Shown one piece after another: positions 1 to 8,555 of a stretch of DNA of 22,614 nt. Each line of letters begins with the position of its first letter. Position 1 is the stretch's first letter. Both the position numbers and the translations under genes were made by a program. The notes under the pieces were generated by a model, which was given only the letters and a program-made list of their open reading frames with translations, was not told the origin of the DNA and did no database searches. This DNA is from Saccoglossus kowalevskii (taxonomy: Eukaryota > Hemichordata > Enteropneusta > Harrimaniidae), in NCBI RefSeq assembly GCF_000003605.2, contig NW_003137331.1, forward strand, positions 114,730-137,343, given 5' to 3'.

Positions 1-56
<56 letters not shown>
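1..56. repeat. (TA)28 microsatellite
   Basis: The window opens with an uninterrupted run of 28 TA dinucleotides, cut by the window edge, so its true length is unknown. Such tracts are length-polymorphic and can extrude cruciforms. Confidence 0.98.
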
Positions 57-57
<1 letters not shown>

Positions 58-579
58 TTTCCTGTGTAGACTCAAGAGGGCGCTTTATATCAAACCCAAT
101 TCGTTCGACTGACATTTCACCTTTTTATTATTCACGGGCTTCTTTCATCTATCCTCAAGTGCTGTTTTCTTTCAATGAAGATGTTCGGATGCGTTTTGGG
201 AGTATCGTGTCTATATTGAATGCATCGTCAAACCGCAAATCCATGAAAACAGAAAAGAATACGCACAAATCTGCAATATAGAACCACATTCTCTGTATCA
301 GTAATTGACCGGGGTGTGATCAGAGGCTGTGAAAGAAAATCTGATCATTTATCGCCAATTTGCATGCTCACTGCGCCTAAACTTGAAGCATAAAAAAAGT
401 TCATTTTGTTATCCGGTTGTTTCGCTAATTTGCTGAAGATAAATCGGCACAATGGTCATAATTATATTGAGTGGACCTATCCCAGGGTGCGTCACAGTTG
501 GTATTTCAACGAGTGTGTGTATTCCTTGAAGGGATGGGGTAAAACTGACGGCCAGTCGTGGCAAATACAAGCCGTGTAT

Positions 580-593
580 GTTTCCGTGGCAAC
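580..593. promoter_or_regulatory. RFX X-box-like site beside a TATA-like box
   Basis: GTTTCCGTGGCAAC matches the palindromic RFX X-box (GTTNCCATGGNAAC) at all but one position, the central A. RFX factors are known to drive ciliary genes from promoter-proximal X-boxes. It ends 5 bp before TATAAATA, which is what makes it interesting. Function is inferred. Confidence 0.45.
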
Positions 594-597
594 TTCA

Positions 598-605
598 TAT
601 AAATA
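598..605 (+). promoter_or_regulatory. TATA-box-like sequence
   Basis: TATAAATA fits TATAWAWR. Such strings are common in AT-rich DNA, but this one lies in the CpG-dense block next to an X-box. If used, transcription would start about 25-30 bp downstream on the plus strand. No obvious coding exon follows. Confidence 0.3.
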
Positions 606-1006
606 CTAGTATTTCGTCCCCTTTAGCCACCTCATTGGGACTACTTTATTTCGCACCTGTAGATTCATTGTATTTATGCCAAGCGTGGAATTTTTCGGAA
701 TTGTCTGGATAACTGCAAAGATTTCCCTCCCCACTGGTCAAATTGGAGTCAGTCCGACGATCTAAGTGACCATACATCGACAGATTACATAGTGCTTTAG
801 TAACCCCCATTGGTATAGTAGCACGTCCCTTGCCGTTTATCGAGTTGTTGAATTTTACGCAATGAACATATTTAGTCGCGAGTAAAATCAATGCGCCGGC
901 GGAGGCAATTCTCCGGTGATGCGGCACTTGGAGGAATCAGAGACTCAGTGATTACGAATCGACATCATTACAACCTTTCTTGATAATTGTGGCTTTGTGT
1001 GGATAA

Positions 1007-1016
1007 GTCACGTGAC
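1007..1016. promoter_or_regulatory. CLEAR-type E-box palindrome (MITF/TFE/USF class)
   Basis: GTCACGTGAC is a perfect 10-bp palindrome identical to the core of the CLEAR element bound by TFEB/MITF-family bHLH-zip factors at lysosomal genes. USF and other CACGTG binders also use it. A specific 10-bp word is expected about 0.02 times in a window of this size under uniform composition. Binding is inferred. Confidence 0.5.
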
Positions 1017-1118
1017 AGGATGCGCAACATCCGAGACTGAATGAAATGTTGAATTGTAACAGCCAAGAACGTCAGATTCTTTTTAGCGTTCATTTTCCTA
1101 CCTCAAGGGGCCGACCAG

Positions 1119-1270
1119 GAATACTGAATAAGTGTGGATTTGGAATATTTTACTAAGGGGTTAAATACTTGATTTTCACTGAAGGGAAGATACAGTAAAA
1201 ATAAACTCCATACAAAACACCCAAAAGTAAAAAAATAAACGCCAGCTTAAATAGAGTATTTTACAGTATT
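1119..1270. mobile_element. Diverged TACTGTA-family foldback MITE
   Basis: The right end, GAGTATTTTACAGTA, is the reverse complement of a TACTGTAAAATACTC-type terminus. The left end near 1120 (AATACTG) is decayed. The inner parts align by eye with the element at 3134-3312: ATTTTCACTGAAGG against ATTTTCGCTGAAGG, then AAAATAAA-CTCCA, then CCAGC before the end. It is non-coding and about 150 bp long. It looks older than the other copies. The left boundary is approximate. Confidence 0.55.
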
Positions 1271-1555
1271 TGTGGCTAGATGTAAAAAAGTTGATAGAAA
1301 ATATGGATGAAATATTTGGAAAAAAACAAATTCATCCAGCTCCTTAGAATCAAGTCTTCGCCAAACAGCTCATCCAGTCCATATATCACATAGCAATATT
1401 GCCTGAATCAAATGCTACAATTTTCACGGTATTACATCATTTCAACTGAAAAAAATACAATTGACTTTTCATCACGAACCAGTGACGATATTGTTGCTAA
1501 CATCATTTGTGACTGCCAAATTATGTAACCCTCAAAATAGTGTCATATTCCATAT

Positions 1556-1569
1556 GTTGCCATGCCAAC
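1556..1569. promoter_or_regulatory. RFX X-box motif
   Basis: GTTGCCATGCCAAC differs at one position from the perfect palindrome GTTGCCATGGCAAC. A CATATG E-box overlaps its left edge (1551-1556). It is the first of four X-boxes within about 610 bp. Confidence 0.6.
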
Positions 1570-1603
1570 ACAGCCAGCATCTTTAAGATGCTATGAATGT
1601 GCA

Positions 1604-1617
1604 GTTGCTATGGAAAC
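1604..1617. promoter_or_regulatory. RFX X-box motif
   Basis: GTTGCTATGGAAAC fits the X-box consensus (GTTNCYATGGNAAC). It lies 48 bp start-to-start from the previous site, a spacing that would allow paired RFX dimers. Confidence 0.6.
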
Positions 1618-1786
1618 CATATCCTGTTATCTCACTAATTGTTAACGGCATGTTTTGAATATTAATAGGTACACTCCCTATTACAGAGATTCAAATTCAA
1701 TTCGCCAATCTCCATAACCCCAGATTTGCACATCTTGTAACGAAAAAAAAAATATTTCCTTAAATCTGTTAGATTGTGGTTCATGA

Positions 1787-1800
1787 GTTGCCATAGTAAC
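1787..1800. promoter_or_regulatory. RFX X-box motif
   Basis: GTTGCCATAGTAAC matches the X-box with the RG centre seen in many ciliary X-boxes. It is followed by AGTAATTAAT, a homeodomain-type TAATTA context. Confidence 0.6.
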
Positions 1801-2153
1801 AGTAATTAATCACTATTTCACTGGCCCGTCAAAACTCTTATTTACATAAGTATTAGATTTTAATAAAAATGAAGTCATCGCTGAAAAATTTAATCAGTGA
1901 ACAAATTGCGATTATTGCATCGCTACTTTGTGATAATTATAATTATAATATTGATGACTGATAATTAAGATCATGAATGGTATCAGAAACAGGCTACTAA
2001 TTTGTATAACCCATATGACACATTGTTTTCGCAATTCTTCAGAAACACGTCTTTAAACGACGATACAAAATTATTTGATGCCACATTTTTTTTCGATATC
2101 TTCAAGAAACTAATAACTGTAACTGAATCAATCAAAAATGGGTTTACTCAGGT

Positions 2154-2167
2154 GTTTCCATGGTAAC
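2154..2167. promoter_or_regulatory. RFX X-box motif
   Basis: GTTTCCATGGTAAC is a full consensus match. The flanks do not resemble those of the other X-boxes except for a trailing AGTA shared with the 1787 site, so this is not simply a recent repeat copy. Confidence 0.65.
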
Positions 2168-3133
2168 AGTATGTCTCTAATAATGAGGCCTTCTCACTCA
2201 ATGTAGACAACTTGTGATGCTGTTTTTTTTAGCCTAACCCGCTAAATTAAAACGTAACTGAGTAAAATAGTGTTATAACTCATTGTGTCACTGGACAATT
2301 TGTGAATTTAAAAAAACAGTGAAAATCATCACACATCAAAATAGTGAACTTAAATATCTGTTTATGATTTTTAAGTTTTCATGTTTCTAATATAAGTTCT
2401 ATTAAACATGTGCACCTCGTAACTTGTTTGTTTTAAAAGATAACTGATTTAAAAATTTCAATTTTAATGGATGAAAAAATCTAGGCGTATATCATTTTAC
2501 TATAATGACAACTTGAAAATTAAAACAAAATGACTAGAAACTATTTTATTTTTTTCAGAGTCTAAATAAAAAAAATTAAATAAATACAATTTTGATACTA
2601 ACCTGAACTACAATATCACCAGCAATCATTACCAAGATTAAAGAAGTGTTTTTTGTCATATATTTTAATCCAAGTAACACTGAACCAAAATGACCCATGT
2701 TGTCAAGTATTAGAATATTCATGCTTCATGTATACAACTTGAAACATCACCTAGAATGCCGAAAAATGAGTTTTTTGTGACCAAAAATCCATTTTCTAGC
2801 TATTATCATAAATATATGTCATGTCACATCATCATGTGTTCAATTCATTTTTTACAAAGCTGATTTTGATTCAATATTACTATATTTGCTTTATTTATTT
2901 ATTGGCGTAAAAGAGAAAGGTGTTTTTATGGTCAAAATAAATCATAAAATAATGATTTACGGTTTATGTGTCATTCAGCTGGAGGTGTGCTTCTGATACA
3001 ACACATATGGCAAATGGACTTAAGAAGGTGATGCTCTTTTAATACTCAGATCTATGATAAAAATAGGCAGATTTTTTTTTATATCACTGGAAATGCATTA
3101 ATTTTTCGCTGGATATTAATTTTTTTTAATAAG

Positions 3134-3312
3134 TACTGTAGAATACTTTATTTTCGCTATTTTCGCTGAAGGAATGATTCCGTGAAAATAAAATCCAGCG
3201 AATATACTTTTTTTCTTATATTTCACAATCGACTCATCAAAAATCAGTGAAAATAAATTCAATAAAGAACGCCTAAAAAGCAATTCCAGCGAAAATAAAG
3301 TATTCCACAGTA
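3134..3312. mobile_element. TACTGTA-family foldback MITE, TTTTCGCT subfamily
   Basis: A 179-bp non-coding element with terminal inverted repeats of about 25 bp. The left end is TACTGTAGAATACTTTATTT; the right end is its reverse complement with one mismatch in the first ten bases. Inside, the short word TTTTCGCTG and its complement CAGCGAAAA recur in both orientations, so the element can fold at several points. Target-site duplication is unclear. With no transposase, it would have to be moved in trans by an unknown autonomous element. Confidence 0.8.
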
Positions 3313-4524
3313 ATATGCGCTATTAAATTAAATCTACTTGAACATGTAAAATAACAGTAACACCCAAATTTGTGAGATTAAAACACAGTCAATATGCTCA
3401 AAATATTGAAATTGAATGTCAGTGCAAATAAATGGTTTTACAGTGAGCTTGAGATGAATCAGACTAAAATAGACTGAATAATGACAGAACAATAAAGAAA
3501 AACAAGTAACGACATTTGCAGCTCATTTACATGAAGGCAAATACAGCTTGATTTAGTTATGTTGTGTTAATTTTATTTTCACTTTGGTAATATAAAACCA
3601 AATCAGAATGTGTCTTCTATTCTCGCCTCCAGCACACAGTTAAACATAGGTCCTGAGTGGAAACTAATGAACCTACAGCCTTCTGTGTTCAGACACTGGG
3701 TGGTTAATACAGTTAATACTTTATTTACTATTATAAATTATTAAGTCATCTCATCTGACGACACGGTGAAAGAACGAATGTTCAAATACATGTTAACAAT
3801 GTATTTTACAAGCACTGTGTACATCTTACATGACCCACATGGAACACACTGTGACACGATGTGACAAATGTGGCAGTACTTCAACCATAATGTACACGCA
3901 CAAGATATGCTGTATAGATGTATAAATGTAATTTTTTATATTGTTTTATGAAATCACTGTTCTCACCGCGCACAAAAAGCAGACTCATTTGATGAACTAA
4001 TAAAATTCCCGCATGTGCACCGATTGTTTTGTTACGTACATTACAACATTCAATGTACAAGTTTTGATTTTTTATCCAAGCTATACTGTTGAGTGTCATA
4101 CAAATGTAACACTATCAGTTTATGATAAATTGCAATCCGATTTGCTCTACAATATGGAGTATCAAAAAATATGTTTTCGTCCATATTGCATCTTCAATAC
4201 ACCATTCATTTGATTCCACACTAAAAGTGTAACATCGTGCAGTGTGTGTTCAAATTTATGTAAACACTGCATAAAGTCTGCATTTCACACATGCATGTCT
4301 TACCAATGTCAAGACCAATACTAAACACAATGGTACAGCAAAATACACATTATTAATGTGTGGAATAGAATTCCAATAATCGATTTATAAAACTGGAAAA
4401 TTGTTGCATATTTTTTATTCTTTCCAGTAATTTATTATTTTTCAATATGCTTCAATCAATACTAACTTTGTTAACTTTCATTCAAATGAAATAGAAAAAC
4501 CTTGAAAGGTTTGGTTTCGGTCAT

Positions 4525-4547
4525 GGTTAATTAATACATTATTAACC
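4525..4547. promoter_or_regulatory. HNF1-like inverted repeat
   Basis: GGTTAAT and ATTAACC face each other across 9 bp. The left part, GTTAATTAATAC, resembles the HNF1 palindrome GTTAATNATTAAC with two mismatches. AT-rich composition makes this a weak call. Confidence 0.3.
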
Positions 4548-4639
4548 TTATTAAGCCCCCAGGGCCTGTGTTGCTAAACCTGTTCTTCTCAATCCTTGAA
4601 ACTTGTATGTAGTCACACAGCATTTTGGCTTCAGGCTCA

Positions 4640-4653
4640 GTTTCCATGACAAC
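4640..4653. promoter_or_regulatory. RFX X-box motif
   Basis: GTTTCCATGACAAC is a good X-box match with the RR centre typical of many functional sites. It lies about 100 bp from an HNF1-like site and 66 bp from a DR1-like sequence at 4719-4731 (AGGTCA-A-GGGTTA). Confidence 0.6.
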
Positions 4654-5327
4654 ACAAGACTGTGTGAGTGGATGACCCTGGTGATCAGAATATGATAGAG
4701 AACTTCAAAACCTGGCAAAGGTCAAGGGTTACAATGTTTGTTTATGGAAACAGTTCTCCTTATTAATTGCCAGAAAAAATCTTAAATGAAAACATAGACT
4801 CCAATAAATCTGCAACAAATTCTCCAGTATGATGAACTCCTTAAAAAAGGAAAAATGTGTCTGGTAAATTTTTCAAAAATTTATGCCCACGTGCATAATT
4901 ACAATTTTTTATTATTATTCATTTTTAAAAATTGTCATTGAAATTGCACTTTTTATTCATAAAAATTATACTTTACAATTATATTTTTTCTAAATTCCAG
5001 TAAAAAAAAAATGTTAATTGTTACACATGTAAGTAAAATGCAATTGTGTTCAATATTTGAACTTTACATCATATTGCTGGATTTGAATTTATTATTTTGA
5101 TAGTAATCAATCAATTCTACTGTTTTCAAATAGTTTTAACTAAAGAGAAATTAAACTAAACCAACCATTATGCATAATGCTGAATATCATAAATACATTA
5201 AATATAAAATTACACAGAAAAACAAAAAATACTAGATATTTTGGGATTCATATTTACAAAAAAAAAAAATTGATCATCGCTAAGCACAGTAACATTTTAA
5301 CACGTTTGAAAATGGCATTTTGAGAAG

Positions 5328-5340
5328 GGGTCAAAGGTCA
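5328..5340 (+). promoter_or_regulatory. Nuclear receptor DR1 element
   Basis: GGGTCA-A-AGGTCA is a direct repeat of two receptor half-sites spaced by one base, the layout used by HNF4, RXR homodimers and PPAR/RXR. Only the first base of the first half-site departs from AGGTCA. Twelve bases downstream is an NR5A/ERR-type site in the other orientation. Confidence 0.6.
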
Positions 5341-5351
5341 TACAGGTTTAA

Positions 5352-5360
5352 TGACCTTGA
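5352..5360 (-). promoter_or_regulatory. NR5A / ERR monomer site
   Basis: On the minus strand this reads TCAAGGTCA, the full extended half-site of NR5A (FTZ-F1/SF-1) and ERR receptors. With the DR1 at 5328-5340 it makes three half-sites in 33 bp. Confidence 0.55.
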
Positions 5361-5761
5361 ATTTATTATACATATTAATGTGGTTAAATTAGAGAATATG
5401 GCTTGAATTAATGAAAATAAAATAATTTGCCAATATTGAAGCAAATATGCGACAAATAGTAAAAAGAGAGTGTTTTTGTTGTTGTTGAAATCTCCAAAAT
5501 CAATATTAACCATTTTTATTCAGGTCACTTTTATGAATTGATTATACATATGATTTTCACCATAAAAATATAAATCAGATATTATCAAGAAACGCAGAGA
5601 ATTGTTATTGTTTTAATCAGGTTTTTCTGATTACAAATAATATGAACACAATTTGATGCAGTTTAAATTTTGTATTTTTACACTAAGGGGTTGTATTAAA
5701 ATGCATCGCTAACAAGATACGTGGAAGTGTGAACCAATAGTAATATAATGTTATTTGTGAT
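5361..5761. other. AT-rich non-coding DNA, nothing distinctive
   Basis: No gene, repeat family or notable motif was recognised. The frame on the minus strand at 5331-5513 is low-complexity and has no domain. Confidence 0.6.
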
Positions 5762-5851
5762 GGAGAGAGAGAAGAGAGAGAGAGAAGAGAGAGAGAGGAG
5801 AGAGAAGAGAGAGAGAGAAGAGAGAGAGAAAAGAGAGAGAAAAGAGAGAGA
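5762..5851. repeat. GA-rich polypurine microsatellite
   Basis: About 90 bp of almost pure purine on the plus strand, built from GAGAGA and GAAGAGA units with occasional GGAG and AAAAG interruptions. Such tracts can form triplex (H-DNA) structures and bind GAGA-type factors. A serine/leucine-rich minus-strand frame through it (5683-5883) is an artefact of the repeat. Confidence 0.95.
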
Positions 5852-5929
5852 CAGCGAGTGAGCAAGAAACTAAAAATTAACAAATGATCTCTTCATTGTA
5901 TTCCACTATTTAAATATGATAATTCTCGT

Positions 5930-6170
5930 ATCTGCTGCTGCCGTAAGAGACGTAATAATGAAACCTTAATCGGAGCAATAACATCAGAGTGCGTCGTGAT
6001 TATTGTGAGTTACGTCTGCTGAGTGATGAGTCATAACGTGGATTCATCGCCGAACGGCATGGTAAAACAGACAGTTACAGATAAAACGATGAATGGTTCG
6101 AGGATAAGCTGGGATGGAGACAGCAGCCATGTTGGTAATCCGGCCCCTGGAGACATACCAATAATTTGCA
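5930..6170. other. CpG-dense, motif-rich block; candidate conserved regulatory element
   Basis: Twelve CpGs lie between 5941 and about 6100, in contrast to the AT-rich flanks. Visible motifs are AGACGTAA (5948-5955) and its exact reverse complement TTACGTCT (6010-6017), both ATF/CREB half-site like; an AP-1 site ATGAGTCAT (6026-6034); and a YY1-type GCAGCCATGTT (6123-6133). No open reading frame crosses it. An enhancer or cryptic promoter is likely, by inference only. Confidence 0.4.
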
Positions 6171-6468
6171 CAGACACAGAGTGTTGAAGATATTAAAATT
6201 TAACGTTTTTCGTTTAGCCTTCTGTCATATTTTGATTTTTTAATAACTAATTCCCACTTAAACATGATACCTTCTTGAAATATTTTTCTATTGAGTAAAT
6301 TTGTTCATTTTATTCCCCAATTTATGTTAAAATTAAGGTACAGAGTAAATACCTTTTTTTACAGTGTAAAATTATCTGATAATTAAATTACATTATTAAT
6401 TATGAAGCATTTTTCCCCTATATTTCTGACAAGAGATGTAATAAGTACAGAATGGAAATATCAGACTG

Positions 6469-6482
6469 GTAACCATGGCAAC
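6469..6482. promoter_or_regulatory. RFX X-box motif
   Basis: GTAACCATGGCAAC, or GTTGCCATGGTTAC on the minus strand, is a strong X-box match with an intact CCATGG centre. Confidence 0.6.
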
Positions 6483-6639
6483 TTGCACATTTTGACCTGA
6501 TAGGATTTAAAAACATGAAAGCATTAATTTGTATGATTTTCATTCTGTGTTGTGAATGCTAGGGTACAGTGCTAAAATAAAATTAGAAAAAAAACAAACA
6601 ACATAAAATACAAAACTATTCATAACATCTGTGACACAT

Positions 6640-7560
6640 CGATGCATTTTTTTTTGTCTAGCTCAATTAGCAACATTCTCCACAGCTAGCGTTTTGACGT
6701 TTACTGTCTAATAGAATTAATGATATGTTGCCGGTAAAGCGAGAGTTTTGTGACGAAACGGTAGTTTATATTTCACTAAAGCCAGTGTTGAAATCACAGC
6801 GCCTACGATGAGACTGAATTCTGTCATTCATTATGTCACAATTCGAGTCACACCGACATTCATTATGCGCGGTGCAAACTAGAGTAGTCAGCACATCAGA
6901 CTGCTATTCAGCTCAGCATGCATTTATCTCTATATCCAGTCTTTGTCCATGATAACAATGAATGGACACCAGAATCCTAATAACAAAATATATTCCATTC
7001 ATGCAGTAGGAGGGGTCAACCCCCATAAAGGGAGGGGACTCGCTAATGGTTGGAAAAAATTGGGGAAGATTTTCAATCATAGTTGCTCAACCTTAGCGTG
7101 AACTAAGCAATAACCTGCACACATTTAAAGCGTGAATATTCTGAAAAATATACACCTCAATAAGGATTAATATACAATGTTACAACTACAGCGGTTGGCC
7201 GGGATATAAAAGCGTTATTACATGCTGCTTTCTATTCATTTTCATTCCCTTCTTTGTAATCTAATATTGGCCTTCAAGGCAGTCCAATTGAAAGAAGCCT
7301 AACGTGATAACAAATGCACAGCAGTTCCAGCTCATTAGTGATACAGGAGCCAGTTAGAAAGGGCAGCTATAAGGGGGGCATTTCCCTACATTGGTGTGAC
7401 AAGTTGATTTATGAGTTTTTGCCATGCCGCATTCAAATAACTGGCCTTGTCCTCACACACTCATAAAGCAGCCAGACAGTCACTGTTTAGAATCGCTTAG
7501 GTAAGCCATAGTCCCCTCTATGATGGAGGGTCTGTAGGTAAGCCCTCCCCCTGCTTTCTG
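6640..7560. other. Non-repetitive, less AT-rich block; possible enhancer region
   Basis: No long homopolymer runs and higher sequence complexity than the surroundings, but stops in every frame, so not coding. Contains a Sox-type ATAACAATGAATGG stretch near 6952, a weak X-box-like TTGTCCATGATAAC (6943-6956), a CTTTCATT-rich segment near 7240 and two splice-donor-like AGGTAAGCC words, at 7499-7507 and 7536-7544. It resembles conserved non-coding DNA near developmental genes, but conservation cannot be seen from one sequence. Confidence 0.35.
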
Positions 7561-8343
7561 AACAGAGAAAACATGAATGCCTTGGTAGATTACAAGCCAC
7601 TGTGATTTTATGTTGGCAACTTACAAGATTACAGTATTACATTATTTATTTGAAAAAATCATGAAATGGAGTTGTCTTTGTAATGAAAATACACCTTTAA
7701 ACACCATATATTTTATCAAAATTCTAGTGCAGATTCTATTTTTATGAAAATTCTATTTTTATGCGTTTATCCACAATTTGGTTGATATTTGTGTACTAAA
7801 TGAACATTACTTTCTATTAACTACAAGTTTTGATTGAAATTTTTAAAAAATAAGAGAAAAAATTATAATTTTGTGATAACAGTTGACATAAAGATAAAAA
7901 GGTCAAAAGCTATATTTTGTGCAAGACTAACTTACATAGATTTTGCGAGTCTGGCAATGTTGTGAAATTCTGTAGTCGTCAACATTTCATCGGGTCACGA
8001 GAGGTTATTGCGACTTTTACTGAACTTCAACCCCTTACACATATCAAACCGCGAACATTCATAAAAGCGGTGACAGTTAACAATCAAGTTATTTATTTTT
8101 AATAAAGAAGAGTTTGTCATGAAATTTATCACACTAATTCTGGAAAATATATGTGTAAAACATTTATTATTATTTTTTAACTGAAATTAACTTAATTTTC
8201 TGTTCTAATTTGATCTGAGATGTTGATATACCACAGGATAGCTCCCAGCATACAAAACCAGCAGAACTCCCATAGACAATATTGTATAAAGCTGTAGAAT
8301 ACCATAATGCTATATAGGGAAGTTGGTAGTTTCTAACTAAAAG
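7561..8343. other. AT-rich non-coding DNA, no gene seen
   Basis: Mostly A/T runs. A 61-codon frame at 7917-8102 has no recognisable content and no supporting splice or promoter context. Confidence 0.6.
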
Positions 8344-8555
8344 TACTGTAAAAGGGTAAAATTATTCACTGGGTTTTAATTTAGCTTATTTTGCTGACTG
8401 GAAAATGCGCTAAATTAAAACCCAGTGAATATGTAAAATTGATCATAGAACACATTATCTAAATGATAAAACCGTGAATTTAAAACCTACTGAATATGCC
8501 TGAAATGGTAAATCAGTGAAATTTAAACCCAGTGAAAATTAGTCATTTTACAGTA
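8344..8555. mobile_element. TACTGTA-family foldback MITE, CACTGGGTTTTAATTT subfamily, copy A
   Basis: A 212-bp non-coding element that starts TACTGTAAAA and ends TTTTACAGTA. The inverted repeats extend about 38 bp with small gaps (TTCACTGGGTTTTAATTT against AAATTTAAACCCAGTGAA). The word CCAGTGAAT and relatives recur inside in both orientations. It is about 90 percent identical by eye to the copy at 17664-17875, so both are fairly recent. TSD is uncertain. Confidence 0.88.

Larger units (their letters stand above)
57..1118. other. CpG-dense, non-repetitive block; candidate promoter or regulatory region
   Basis: This kilobase differs from the rest of the window. I count about 48 CpG dinucleotides by hand (roughly one per 22 bp), against about one per 70 bp just downstream, and there are few homopolymer runs. 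It carries an X-box-like site (580-593), a TATA-like box (598-605) and a perfect GTCACGTGAC palindrome (1007-1016). Two modest reading frames, 406-609 plus and 646-927 minus, start at TTG and GTG respectively and show no recognisable domain, so I do not call them genes. The block could be a promoter with a non-coding first exon, or an enhancer. No splice structure could be assigned. Confidence 0.45.
1271..3133. other. AT-rich non-coding DNA with an X-box cluster at 1556-2167
   Basis: No gene is visible. The first 900 bp holds four X-box palindromes and several short similar strings (TGTAACCC at 1525, ATAACCCC near 1713, TATAACCC near 2005), which hints at an old, decayed repeat or a regulatory block. 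The rest is poly-A/T rich. A small motif group lies at 2977-3009: E-box CAGCTG (2977-2982), T-box half-site AGGTGTG (2983-2989) and E-box CATATG (3004-3009). Confidence 0.6.
3313..5327. other. AT-rich non-coding DNA, no gene seen
   Basis: Reading frames here are short and overlap on opposite strands (3881-4099 minus, 4013-4213 plus), as chance frames do. Small signals only: direct TGTGACA words near 3852-3865, an inverted GCAGTGT/ACACTGC pair around 4237-4272, and a motif group at 4525-4731 listed separately. Long poly-A/T runs dominate 4860-5290. Confidence 0.65.

Noticed and set aside
77-86. CTCF site around AGAGGGCGCT
   Set aside because: Only the AGRKGGCRC half matches; the left half has several mismatches.
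646-927. 93-codon minus-strand frame in the CpG-dense block
   Set aside because: It starts at GTG, has no recognised motif and has no splice-site or homolog evidence. It is kept only as part of the promoter-like block.
5683-5883. Serine/leucine-rich minus-strand frame
   Set aside because: It is encoded by the GA-rich microsatellite.
6094-6104. tRNA-like B box (GGTTCGAGGAT)
   Set aside because: It does not fit GGTTCGANTCC at the end, and no A box or cloverleaf could be found upstream.
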